From contig CALDSK010000166.1 of the NCBI GenBank assembly GCA_937911865.1, positions 47,276 to 111,275 on the forward strand: a DNA stretch of 64,000 bases, read 5' to 3'. The position numbers and the translations under genes are program-made. Positions within the stretch are counted from its first letter, which is position 1, and each line of letters opens with the position of its first letter. This document shows positions 17,875 to 25,903 of this stretch, piece after piece. The notes under the pieces are model-generated. The model searched no databases. It saw nothing but the letters and a program-made list of their open reading frames with translations, and was not told the origin of the DNA. The stretch is from an uncultured Synechococcus sp. GTDB lineage: Bacteria > Cyanobacteriota > Cyanobacteriia > Phormidesmidales > Phormidesmidaceae.

Positions 17875-19293
17875 ATGCTCACTACGCTACAAGACACACC
17901 TCTCAAAATACTCATCATTGATGATGACGAGGTCGATAGGATGGCATTAAAGCGGGCTCTAAAAGGCACTAATTTTACAGTTTCCGTTTCTGAAGTGGGC
18001 AACGGAGAAGCAGCCCTAAAAAGTATTGAAGAAACTGACTACAGCTGCATTTTTTTAGATTACAACCTGCCTGGAAAAAACGGGCTAGAGCTGGCCAGAC
18101 AAATTCGTCAGCAGGGCATTAAGGTGCCACTGCTGGTACTTACAGGTCAGGGCGACGAGCAGACAGCTGTAGAGCTAATGAAGGCGGGTGCGTCTGATTA
18201 CTTGCCTAAAAGCAAGCTCTCCGCAGAAGCGATCGCCCGGCTCATGCGCAGCTCCATTCGCATGCACCGAGCAGAAGCAATCGTTGAACAAGCCAACGAA
18301 GATCTGCGCCGAAACAACCGACTGCTCGAAAAGCAAAACAAAGAATTGGCGCGGCAGCGCCGCTATATCTATCAGCAAAATCTACAGCTGCAAGAGGTAT
18401 CCCGACTCAAGTCAGAGTTTTTAGCCACTATGTCTCACGAGCTAAGAACACCGCTCAACGCCATTATCGGCTTCTCTCAAATTCTATTGAGCAAAGCGAA
18501 AGGGCCACTTAGCGATAAGCAAAGCGATATGCTCTCTAGAGTGCTCGCCAACGGTAAAAATTTACTAGAGCTAATCAACGATATTCTGGCGTTTTCAAAA
18601 ATTGAAGCCGGTCGGCTAGCACTCGATCCAACTGAGCTAGACATCATAGAACTGGTCACTAGGACCACCGAAGAGCTACAGTCTCTCGCAACGCAGAAAC
18701 CGCTCACGCTCACAGTCAATGTTGATATGGCCAATCCAATCGTGATCAACGACAAAGTGCGCGTTCGGCAAATTTTAGTCAACCTGCTTTCAAACGCAAT
18801 CAAGTTCACAGAAGCTGGCAGTGTTGAGGTGCGCTTAAGCGGCAGGCACCTGTCAGAGCGTCCTGCCAAAGAAAGTAGCCCCGATAGGAACCATACAAAA
18901 AGCCATACAAAAAGCCATACAAAAAGCCATATCCATACCGAAGATACCATCCATCTTTTGGTATCAGATACTGGCTGTGGCATTAGCCCGGAAGAGCAGC
19001 TTTATATCTTTGATCCCTTCCATCAAGCCGATCAAAGAGTTACTCGCAAGCACTCAGGCACAGGGTTGGGGCTCGCCATCACACACTCGCTAGTCAAAAT
19101 GATGCACGGCAGCATTGAGCTCACTAGCCAGGTAGGCAAAGGCACCGAATTCCACATAGAGCTTCCTAGAGAAGTTGTCCTAGAAGAAGGCACCGTATCG
19201 CTTCAAGAACTGGTGTATTCAGGCGCTCAAGAAACAGAGCCAGAACGCGAAAACAAGAGCGAAAGCAAAAACGGGAAAGACACTGAGCATTAA
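17875..19293 (+). CDS. Receiver-histidine kinase hybrid (REC-HisKA-HATPase)
   Basis: 472 residues. The N-terminal receiver has DDDE near 15-18 and phosphoacceptor Asp62 in CIFLDYNLPGKNG. A coiled coil (about 135-180) leads to HisKA with His188 in MSHELRTPLNAIIGF, then a HATPase with NLLSNAIKFT, DTGCGISPEEQ and GTGLGLAI. The ATPase domain has an inserted low-complexity stretch made of repeated HTKS units (18892-18930). The arrangement suggests a kinase whose activity is set by an N-terminal receiver, for instance by the Rcp1-like protein's relay. Cytoplasmic. Confidence 0.93.
   Translation: MLTTLQDTPLKILIIDDDEVDRMALKRALKGTNFTVSVSEVGNGEAALKSIEETDYSCIFLDYNLPGKNGLELARQIRQQGIKVPLLVLTGQGDEQTAVELMKAGASDYLPKSKLSAEAIARLMRSSIRMHRAEAIVEQANEDLRRNNRLLEKQNKELARQRRYIYQQNLQLQEVSRLKSEFLATMSHELRTPLNAIIGFSQILLSKAKGPLSDKQSDMLSRVLANGKNLLELINDILAFSKIEAGRLALDPTELDIIELVTRTTEELQSLATQKPLTLTVNVDMANPIVINDKVRVRQILVNLLSNAIKFTEAGSVEVRLSGRHLSERPAKESSPDRNHTKSHTKSHTKSHIHTEDTIHLLVSDTGCGISPEEQLYIFDPFHQADQRVTRKHSGTGLGLAITHSLVKMMHGSIELTSQVGKGTEFHIELPREVVLEEGTVSLQELVYSGAQETEPERENKSESKNGKDTEH
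18892..18930 (+). repeat. Short in-frame tandem repeat, 12-nt unit, three copies
   Basis: Three near-identical copies of CCATACAAAAAG encode repeated HTKS units inside the HATPase domain of the hybrid kinase. Replication slippage is the likely origin. Confidence 0.85.
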
Positions 19294-19710
19294 GCTGAGC
19301 AGTAATGAGCACTTGAGTTAGATCGCTAAGTCACTTAAGGACAATAGCGAGACGTTGCGACATCTGGCCCATAGTCGAAACATCATCGTTCACTCAGATG
19401 CTAAACCTACACTGACGAAAGCGAAAGAAGCATAGCAAATGGTGCGATCTATACCATTGGTTAGAACCAACAATCCTTAATCAAATGCTAACCTCAGTCA
19501 GGTCATGCTCATAGGCGTGTGTTCTTTTCTGTTGTGCTTTTTTTCTGACCTGATAGCGCAGGTTTAACGGTGAAAGAAGTATGGGCGAAAAGGAGCAGAG
19601 GAAAGGACTCCTAGCCTGACGTCACAAGGCCGATTGCGACAACAAAGAATGCCTTAGTTAAGGACGCTATGCGAAAGACGCTATCAAGACTACAGAGGAA
19701 TTCTTAGGAT
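19294..19710. other. Intergenic region between two hybrid kinase genes
   Basis: 417 nt with no convincing gene. A small palindrome TTGGTTAGAACCAA lies at 19457-19470. Further on, TCAGGTCA near 19498 can pair at a distance with TGACCTGA near 19546. No U-tract terminator or clear promoter is seen. Confidence 0.4.
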
Positions 19711-20940
19711 ATGTCAGTCGCTTGCGCCACTAGTTCTATAAAACCACCTAAATCAGTGCAGCCAGATCTTGTCACTATTCTAGCCGTTGATGATGTTCCC
19801 GATAATCTGTTTATCTTGGACTCTATACTAGGCGATATAGACAGCTATCACTTGGACTGTGTCAATGATGGACAGTCAGCACTGGACTACGTATCCAAAC
19901 AGCAGCCCGACTTAATTTTACTAGACGTTATGATGCCAGGGATGGATGGCTACGAAGTCACCCGCCGCATTCGCAACGACGACAATTTGTCCTACATCCC
20001 TATCTTGCTAGTGACCGCTCACGATCACTCTAGCTTGACGGAGGGACTCGACTCAGGCGCTGACGATTTTATCCGCAAACCTTTTGATATTGACGAGCTA
20101 ATGGCACGAGTGCGATCGCTCGTCCGCCTCAAGCAAAGCATCGACAACCAGCTTTCCATGCTGCGCCAGCGCGACGATTTTGTAGCTCGCCTGACTCACG
20201 ATTTGCGTACGCCGCTCGTTGCCGCTAACAGAATGCTAAACCTTTCGCTACAGGGCGTCTTCGGGGATCCCCCGCCAGAGATGAGCGAAGCTATCAGCAA
20301 CGTCATCACTAACAACGAAAATCTGCTACAGATGACCAACACCTTACTACAGGTGTATCGACATGAAGCAGGGCAAAAAAAGCTAGTACTCGCACCGCTA
20401 TCACTCTATTCATTAACAAAAGAGGTTGTGCAAGAGCTAAAGCCACTAGCCGATGAAAAAGAGTTAGCGCTGACCATAGAAACAGAAGCAGAAACATCTT
20501 CAGAGTCAGCGCTCAACGATTACAAAACCAAAGGAGATTCGATCGAGCTTAGGCGGCTAATTACCAACCTGTTGGGCAACGCTATCAAATTCACAGATTC
20601 AGGTAGCATCACCGTCAAGCTCTCTGTCAATGCTCACCAGCAGCATGAGACGACAGAGCAGACGACCAAGTTAGCTGGCAAAACAGGCAACGAAGCGACG
20701 AATAAGACCAAATTTATTGACATCGCCATTACCGATACGGGCGTAGGCATAAACGCTGAGGCACAAGAAAGAATCTTTGAGTGGTTCTTTCAAGGGAATC
20801 ACATGAAAGCTGGCAGTGGCTTGGGACTGCATCTCTCCAAGCGAATCGCCGAGATGCACAGAGGCCATCTCACGCTGCAATCAGAGCTTGGCAGAGGCAG
20901 TACCTTTACGCTTTCTCTACCTAAGCTAGAGAGCGCTTAA
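19711..20940 (+). CDS. Receiver-histidine kinase hybrid (REC-HisKA-HATPase)
   Basis: 409 residues. Receiver with phosphoacceptor Asp72 in LILLDVMMPGMDGYE, Thr/Ala switch region LLVTAHDHSS and Lys in FIRKPFD. HisKA has His163 in RLTHDLRTPLVAANRML. The ATPase has NLLGNAIKFT, DTGVGINAEAQERIF and GSGLGLHLS. An acidic/Thr-Lys-rich insert precedes the G1 box. It has the same architecture as the preceding hybrid but limited local similarity, so it is a paralogue rather than a recent duplicate. It completes a five-gene signalling block. Cytoplasmic. Confidence 0.93.
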   Translation: MSVACATSSIKPPKSVQPDLVTILAVDDVPDNLFILDSILGDIDSYHLDCVNDGQSALDYVSKQQPDLILLDVMMPGMDGYEVTRRIRNDDNLSYIPILLVTAHDHSSLTEGLDSGADDFIRKPFDIDELMARVRSLVRLKQSIDNQLSMLRQRDDFVARLTHDLRTPLVAANRMLNLSLQGVFGDPPPEMSEAISNVITNNENLLQMTNTLLQVYRHEAGQKKLVLAPLSLYSLTKEVVQELKPLADEKELALTIETEAETSSESALNDYKTKGDSIELRRLITNLLGNAIKFTDSGSITVKLSVNAHQQHETTEQTTKLAGKTGNEATNKTKFIDIAITDTGVGINAEAQERIFEWFFQGNHMKAGSGLGLHLSKRIAEMHRGHLTLQSELGRGSTFTLSLPKLESA

Positions 20941-21139
20941 ACAAGAGCTTAAATAAAGAAAGAACTGAAAGATTGCAGGCAGCGCCCAGTCCCAGGCTCT
21001 GACCATAGGATAAAGACAAACACTTAAAGTCCTATTTCTATCTTACGGCTCTCAAAGAGCGACCGTAAGATAGAGAAAGTAAAGCTAGCACGTAGGTAGC
21101 ATAGTAAGTGTTAAGTTCAATCGTTGGAGAACAAGTAAT

Positions 21140-21322
21140 ATGAGCATTGAAGACAAAGCAAAAGCTGCTGCTAAAGACGTCGAAGGTAAAACGCAAGAAG
21201 CCGTAGGCGAAGCGACAGATAATAAAGAAGCACAGGCTAAAGGCAAGGCTAAGCAAGCAGAAGCATCAGCCACCAAAGCGAAGGAAAACGTCAAAGACAC
21301 AGTTAAAGATATTGTCGACTAA
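21140..21322 (+). CDS. CsbD family general stress protein
   Basis: 60 residues, nearly all Ala, Lys, Glu, Asp and Thr, with the CsbD-like pattern MSIEDKAKAAAKDVEGK followed by GEATDNKEAQAKGKAKQ. CsbD-like proteins are small, disordered or helical proteins induced by general stress; their molecular role is unknown. GGAG lies about 13 nt upstream of the ATG. A clear terminator follows. Confidence 0.9.
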   Translation: MSIEDKAKAAAKDVEGKTQEAVGEATDNKEAQAKGKAKQAEASATKAKENVKDTVKDIVD

Positions 21323-21388
21323 TCTCCTTACGCTTCATGTCGCATGATAGATAGACATACAGCATAGATTCTTGATACACAATGAGGT

Positions 21389-21424
21389 CCTGAGTAATTG
21401 ATTACTCAGGATTTTCTTTTTATA
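21389..21424 (+). terminator. Intrinsic terminator after the csbD-like gene
   Basis: A perfect 10-bp stem (CCTGAGTAAT / ATTACTCAGG) with a 2-nt centre is followed by ATTTTCTTTTT. It lies about 65 nt after the stop codon. Confidence 0.85.
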
Positions 21425-21585
21425 TTTTTGTTCGTATAGTATCGGCCCAGTTGCTTAGAGAATCTCTAAAAGCTTTGAATATCCTGCTTTCGAGGGATGC
21501 ACGGTGCTGTTGAGAACCCTATGATTGACTGATTAAATTAAGACTATCGAGACTACAGCATTCACATCAAAGGAGATTTCCAACT

Positions 21586-21837
21586 ATGGCAAATGCAGAA
21601 GGAAATGCAGGCGATATCAAAAAGGACAATTTTGACCGGGGGATTGTTCCTGCCGAAACAGCAGCGCGCGTGGAGCGAGACGGCGAAGACACCAAGAAAC
21701 CCGCTGATACGCCAGAGGGTCCTATTGACACAGCAGCAGGCGCGACAGCCAGTAACGAAGGACTAGCAAACAACTACGCTGTTGAACCCGAAATGCATAT
21801 TGAGGAACCTGGCGATTTAAAAGAAGATGCTAAGTAA
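21586..21837 (+). CDS. Small acidic hydrophilic protein of unknown function
   Basis: 83 residues with a strong AAGGAG ribosome-binding site 11 nt upstream of ATG, a good sign that the gene is real. It is rich in Asp, Glu, Ala, Gly and Pro, has no cysteine and no hydrophobic core, and is probably disordered. Its position next to csbD-like and dps genes and its composition suggest a stress-related role, which is inference only. No family recognised. A strong bidirectional terminator follows. Confidence 0.7.
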   Translation: MANAEGNAGDIKKDNFDRGIVPAETAARVERDGEDTKKPADTPEGPIDTAAGATASNEGLANNYAVEPEMHIEEPGDLKEDAK

Positions 21838-21893
21838 ATAGCACAGTTCAGTCAAGACTTCGCTCAATCACTGATTGAGCACATATTATTAAC

Positions 21894-21937
21894 AACAAAA
21901 AGCCACTTATCCAAAATCGTATAAGTGGCTTTTTGTT
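21894..21937. terminator. Bidirectional intrinsic terminator between convergent genes
   Basis: A perfect 17-bp stem (21894-21910 with 21921-21937, core AGCCACTTAT) and a 10-nt loop has A-rich and T-rich flanks on both sides. It serves the acidic small protein on the plus strand and the Psb35-like gene on the minus strand. Confidence 0.92.
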
Positions 21938-21989
21938 TTTTGTTATCTCTAGCAGAAGCCGATACTTACGACTTACTTCAACCTGCGGT

Positions 21990-22178
21990 TTACTTCTTGA
22001 TATCTGGAACGATATCTGGACGCTCTTTGCTTTCCCAGCCAGTAGGGCGCTTTGAGTTATACCAGGCGATAGAGCCAATTGTGACAGCGGCAATAAAACC
22101 AACGATGCCTACAGTGCCCAACGAAAAGGCATAGGGTGCTGATTCAACAGCGGTTTCAGCCTGCAATAAAATGCTCAT
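21990..22178 (-). CDS. Small single-helix membrane protein, probably Psb35-like
   Basis: 62 residues. One transmembrane helix at about 18-40 (FSLGTVGIVGFIAAVTIGSI) is followed by the sequence AWYNSKRPTGWESKERPD. The NSKRP.GWE..ERPD pattern is what I remember for the cyanobacterial photosystem II accessory protein Psb35, a thylakoid protein implicated in light-harvesting or assembly stability. A good ribosome-binding site (AAGAGGTG) precedes the ATG. Assignment rests on motif recall, so it is moderate. Confidence 0.65.
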   Translation of the reverse strand: MSILLQAETAVESAPYAFSLGTVGIVGFIAAVTIGSIAWYNSKRPTGWESKERPDIVPDIKK

Positions 22179-22387
22179 ATAAACACCTCTTAAACTAAAG
22201 TACTTCTATGGTACAGAACTCATTGTTTCTCAAACATCTCTCTTTGTACTGACCTCTTATATTTCTGTAGGCATAGGCAACCCAAAAGCTTACGTCTCCA
22301 CACATATGTATGGACAGATTATATGGACAAATGCTGTAGAACTAATGCATTAGGATATTGGCCATATTTGGCCATATATAGAAAGTA

Positions 22388-22420
22388 AAAAAAGGCTCTA
22401 TTGTTTCCAACAGAGCCTTT
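22388..22420 (-). terminator. Intrinsic terminator after dps
   Basis: AAAGGCTCT (22391-22399) pairs with AGAGCCTTT (22412-22420), with further pairing inward (CTATTG/CAACAG) around a TTTC loop. On the minus strand it is followed by a run of T. It lies 36 nt past the dps stop codon. Confidence 0.85.
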
Positions 22421-22455
22421 TCTCTATTAATAGCGAGACGTCATCTCAGCCAAAC

Positions 22456-22992
22456 TTAGACAGCTGCAGGCGTCTTTATATCGCTCTCTCGCTGACCGCT
22501 AGGGGCAAGTTCGTCGCCTTCCAAGAAAGAGCGCAGCATCCAAGCCATTTCTTCGTGCTGCTCCATCAGCCCCGTCAAAAAGTCTGCGGTGCCCTCATCG
22601 TGAAACTTGTCACCACACTGATCGACATGGTCACGCAGGTTACGCACCACCTGCTCATGATCGCTTACCAGTCGGCGAACCATTTCATTAGCATTAGGTA
22701 AATCGCCAGGGTGCTCTTTCAAGGAGGCATTATCGAGGAAACCCTTTGCCGTACCGATTGGGTAGCCACCTAAGGATCTAACGCGCTCCGCGATCGCATC
22801 AATATTCAGCGCCAGCGCATTGTAGTGCTCTTCCCACAGAGTGTGCAGCGTCCTAAAAGCAGGGCCGACCACATCCCAGTGATACTTTTTCGTCTTAATA
22901 ATGAGTAGATACGAGTCAGCCAAATCTTGATTCAATAGGCTAATAACGCCCTGTCTTTGCTCTTGGCTCAGACCAATATTTACAGATTGCAT
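22456..22992 (-). CDS. dps: Dps family DNA-protecting ferritin-like protein
   Basis: 178 residues. The intersubunit ferroxidase residues of Dps dodecamers are all present with correct spacing: His38 in KKYHWDVVGP, His50, Asp65 and Glu69 in NIDAIAERVRSLGG. Dps oxidises Fe(II) with H2O2, stores the iron and protects DNA. The N-terminal tail is short with few basic residues, so strong DNA binding is not implied. A monocistronic gene with its own terminator. Confidence 0.95.
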   Translation of the reverse strand: MQSVNIGLSQEQRQGVISLLNQDLADSYLLIIKTKKYHWDVVGPAFRTLHTLWEEHYNALALNIDAIAERVRSLGGYPIGTAKGFLDNASLKEHPGDLPNANEMVRRLVSDHEQVVRNLRDHVDQCGDKFHDEGTADFLTGLMEQHEEMAWMLRSFLEGDELAPSGQRESDIKTPAAV

Positions 22993-23582
22993 GTAGTGTT
23001 CTCTCCGTTCTTACTCCCCTATTAAAGTAAAAATCAAGCTTTAAGCCTTCTATCAAAAGAAGCGATACAGCTTCAGGAATCAAGTACTTTAGATAGATTC
23101 AGTTTATTTGCAGACGACTACGGGTGCAGGTTAAGCGACATTCCATAAATACACGTACAGATTGCCAGCAGTAGATAACACCGGAAGCGGGAAACCTAAC
23201 ATCAGTGTTTACATCAGCATGCGCTACAGATTGATCAGAATCTAGCGCACTCCAGCGATGCGTGTCACTTATTGTAAAAGCCTTTCAATATAGGCAAACT
23301 ACTATAGGCAAACTATGTCCTTTTCGAAGCAATACCCATTTGCAAGAAGATCCGTGAGAGAACAGAAGCTAGCGGCCTCTATCCGTACCTCACAAAACCA
23401 AAAGCCAATATTAGATATCAGTGCTGCCTTGCTGTGGCCTGCATTTTCAGCAGGCTCATTTATATTTGGAATGAACAAAATTGACGCCATTGGGCCAAAC
23501 GACGTTCCATATAAAAGTGAGTTTAAGGCTTGAAGTTGAGGCGCTGACCTCAAGCCTCAGCAGCTATCGACAAGGTCTGTTT
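22993..23582. other. Intergenic region between dps and the mrp operon
   Basis: 590 nt. It holds the dps promoter at its left end. Two overlapping short open frames on opposite strands (23315-23533 plus, 23302-23553 minus) lack ribosome-binding sites and recognisable similarity, so neither is called. A tandem duplication of 13 nt (TATAGGCAAACTA at 23289 and 23303) is present. Confidence 0.45.
23289..23315. repeat. Tandem duplication, TATAGGCAAACTA, two copies
   Basis: Two identical 13-nt copies with a 14-nt period in the dps-mrp intergenic region. Confidence 0.85.
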
Positions 23583-24248
23583 CTACAGCAGACCTCTGTA
23601 ACGAATAAAGATGAGAATAGCAGCCCAGGAGCCCAGCGCTACTTTAACAGCCACTAAAACATTAAGTAGCGGGATCCAACCGCCGCTAAGCAGAGTGCCT
23701 AGCTCCTGAGGCGGCAAAGATAGCCCCAACAGACTCAGCAGCGCGATGACAATAAAAATCAGCACGGATACTTTTTCCCACGTCGCCGCCCGCCAGCGCT
23801 GATACACCGACTCCATCCAGGCAGAAGGCGATGTAATCGCAATCAATCCAATTGCAGTACCACCGGCTACTCCGGCAGCAAATCCACCCCCCGGACTGAG
23901 GTGTCCTCGAATCGCAAGCTCCACACAGACCAATGCAGCAATCGTCGCACCCAGCCTAGCTAGCACAATAGAGGGCTGGTCAGTAAACTGATAAACCTTA
24001 CCAGAAGGTTGTTCATCGGCCAGTAAGAAACGAGCACCCATAATGGCAATGGTAAAAACAACCACCTCAAAAATAGTGTCGTAGAGCCGGTTTCTAAAGA
24101 TAATCCCTGAGACCGCGTTGGGTACACCGCTCTCTTGAACAACCGTTTCCACAATCGCCAGCTCGGCCGATGAGTCTATACCTGGACTGGGAAAAACCAG
24201 CATTTTTATAAACAGAATTGCACCCGCTGCAATGTAAATCCACTTCAT
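23583..24248 (-). CDS. mrpB: Na+/H+ antiporter subunit MrpB (MnhB)
   Basis: 221 residues. The N-terminal part (about 40-80, SGVPNAVSGIIFRNRLYDTIFE in parts, with VVVFTIAIMGARFLL) resembles the MbhE-like segment, and the following domain has the MnhB signature RGHLSPGGGFAAGVAGG. Six or so transmembrane helices. MrpB is one of the small membrane subunits of the multi-subunit Mrp cation/proton antiporter. It is the last gene of the operon, 39 nt after the DUF4040 gene. Confidence 0.88.
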   Translation of the reverse strand: MKWIYIAAGAILFIKMLVFPSPGIDSSAELAIVETVVQESGVPNAVSGIIFRNRLYDTIFEVVVFTIAIMGARFLLADEQPSGKVYQFTDQPSIVLARLGATIAALVCVELAIRGHLSPGGGFAAGVAGGTAIGLIAITSPSAWMESVYQRWRAATWEKVSVLIFIVIALLSLLGLSLPPQELGTLLSGGWIPLLNVLVAVKVALGSWAAILIFIRYRGLL

Positions 24249-24287
24249 AGCTATCTTTCAATCAAGTTTGGGTAGTTGGTTGGCACA

Positions 24288-24965
24288 TCAGACTCTCGTA
24301 CTCGATAGGTCGAGATAACTAACGTTCATATCTGGTGGCAACCCAGATTGAAGAATGTTGTACAGACGCTCTACTCTAGTTTGAAGCAGGCCTGAGGGTC
24401 CATAAATAGCGTGAATTTCTTTTGCTTTCAAAGCAGCTACCAAGCTGGAATTATCAGAGTATGGCAAAAGCTCAATCCGCACGTGATGGCGGTTGAATAC
24501 GTTTTCTAGCGTGCTAAACGCCTGTTGAGAAAGGCAAACTTCCTTCTCCTCACAGTCTTCTTCGAGCGATTCTTTTCTAATGGCTTCTTTTTCAGTAGCT
24601 TCTTTTTCAGCAGCCGCCCTTTCGACAGCTTCTTCTCTAGTCGCCCTTGGTTCGACAGCTACTTTTTCGAACACACGCTTTTCAGGTGCCGTCTCTTCGC
24701 TTTCGTTTTGTTCGATGACGCCTATGCGCACAATCATGGACGAGCGCACGGCAACCGCATAGAGCGTAATCGAGAGCATGGTGCCCACTAACGCTTCAGT
24801 CAGGGCAACATCAGCAGCACCGTACATCGCGTAAATAAGAGCGGCGATCGCACCCAAAATACCTCGAATAACTAGCGCCTGATAAGGATTAACCTGCAAT
24901 ACCAGCAGCACTGCCATCATCGGCAGCAGCGCCGTAATTGCAATCATATAACCGTCGTTAGTCAT
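24288..24965 (-). CDS. DUF4040/MbhD-like Mrp subunit with charged insert
   Basis: 225 residues from ATG at 24965, which has AGAGG upstream and overlaps mrpG by 8 nt; a GTG at 24986 is an alternative. Three helices (about 5-75) contain GILGAIAALIYAMYGAADVALTEA, split here: GILGAIAALIYAMYG and ADVALTEALVG, the MbhD/DUF4040 signature that equals the C-terminal module of full MrpA. A Glu/Lys/Ala-rich stretch of about 50 residues follows (AAAEKEATEKEAIRKE), then a soluble C-terminal segment. The reduced module without the NuoL-like part of MrpA is typical of the short Mrp type. Confidence 0.82.
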   Translation of the reverse strand: MTNDGYMIAITALLPMMAVLLVLQVNPYQALVIRGILGAIAALIYAMYGAADVALTEALVGTMLSITLYAVAVRSSMIVRIGVIEQNESEETAPEKRVFEKVAVEPRATREEAVERAAAEKEATEKEAIRKESLEEDCEEKEVCLSQQAFSTLENVFNRHHVRIELLPYSDNSSLVAALKAKEIHAIYGPSGLLQTRVERLYNILQSGLPPDMNVSYLDLSSTRV

Positions 24966-25236
24966 AACGCCCTCTACCACTTGCACAATAGGCCAGCACG
25001 TAGCCCAATACCGTATTCCAAATCGCCAGAGAAATCAGCGCTAAAAGCAGCAAAGGCCACTCATGAGGCAGTTTGAGCAGCAGCCCAATAATGATCGCCA
25101 TCGAACCTAATGTGTCAGAAACCGACAGGCTATGCAGCTTAAACAAAACAGAGCGGTTTCCAACCAGCGGCCAGGTGCCCCAAAACCAAAAGAAAATGCC
25201 AATACCAAAGCAAACAGAACTGAGAAGATCAATCAT
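24958..25236 (-). CDS. mrpG: Na+/H+ antiporter subunit MrpG (MnhG)
   Basis: 92 residues, three transmembrane helices. The start FGIGIFFWFWGTWPLVG and the segment LHSLSVSDTLGSMAIIIGLLL match MnhG/PhaG, the small G subunit of Mrp antiporters. ATG overlaps the stop of mrpF by 4 nt, indicating translational coupling. Confidence 0.9.
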   Translation of the reverse strand: MIDLLSSVCFGIGIFFWFWGTWPLVGNRSVLFKLHSLSVSDTLGSMAIIIGLLLKLPHEWPLLLLALISLAIWNTVLGYVLAYCASGRGRYD

Positions 25237-25505
25237 TCTTTAAGCACTCCTTCTGTATCTAGACTACAGCGCCTTAAGATATGGGCCAGTAACATCAGCG
25301 ATGCGTTGCCCAGGCTCAGAATTAAAATGCCAACAACCCCAATCATCCAGTCATCACGCAGGACAGAAATCGCCAAAATCATCAGCGATGTCTTGGTTGC
25401 AATGCTGGCAAAAGCTAACATCTTTTGCCAAATATCCTCATCTTGACAGGCCTCGTAAATAGGAATCAGCAGTGCCAAAATCATTGCTATCAGTAGCCAG
25501 CTCAT
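25233..25505 (-). CDS. mrpF: Na+/H+ antiporter subunit MrpF (MnhF)
   Basis: 90 residues with three helices; the length and the pattern of Asp near the second helix (SVLRDDWMIGVVGILILSLGN, in parts SVLRDDWMIG and ILILSLGN) fit MrpF. It sits between E and G as in other mrp operons and overlaps mrpE by 4 nt. Confidence 0.85.
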   Translation of the reverse strand: MSWLLIAMILALLIPIYEACQDEDIWQKMLAFASIATKTSLMILAISVLRDDWMIGVVGILILSLGNASLMLLAHILRRCSLDTEGVLKE

Positions 25506-25903
25506 CGTCTTCGCCTCCTTCTCACCCAGTGCACTTCATGACGGCCTTCCTCGTAATGCTTCACCACAATCGTTTTTGGGGTAAAGGTGATTAAAAAGAT
25601 ATCGAGAAACAGCAAGCCTGGCGTTCGTCTAGGCTTACTAGGCTCTACGGTGATTTCTTCTCGATCGTGAGGAAACAGTATCATCTCGAACGCTTCAAAA
25701 TAGGCCCGAGGGACGGCCACAATCATCTCCCACATAATTTGCAGCCAATCTTTTAATATTGCTGGCGCGGTGTAGGAGCGGGGGCCAAAGGTAGGAAGCA
25801 AAAGTGAAACAGCAACCCCCATAAAGATATTCGCCCAGCTCAGGTCAGCTGTAAGCAAAAACCAAATGGTCAAGCGCAATAAAAGATCTCGATAGCCAAT
25901 CAT
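25502..25903 (-). CDS. mrpE: Na+/H+ antiporter subunit MrpE (MnhE)
   Basis: 133 residues from ATG at 25903, which forms an ATGA overlap with the mrpD stop; a TTG five codons upstream is less likely. LTIWFLLTADLSWANIFMGV and the C-terminal TPKTIVVKHYEEGRHEVHWV fit MnhE, which is required for assembly of the Mrp complex. Two N-terminal helices and a soluble C-terminus with a basic end (RRRRRR). Confidence 0.9.
   Translation of the reverse strand: MIGYRDLLLRLTIWFLLTADLSWANIFMGVAVSLLLPTFGPRSYTAPAILKDWLQIMWEMIVAVPRAYFEAFEMILFPHDREEITVEPSKPRRTPGLLFLDIFLITFTPKTIVVKHYEEGRHEVHWVRRRRRR

Noticed and set aside
23302..23553. Two overlapping short open frames upstream of mrp
   Set aside because: No ribosome-binding site, no recognisable similarity, opposite strands overlap each other.
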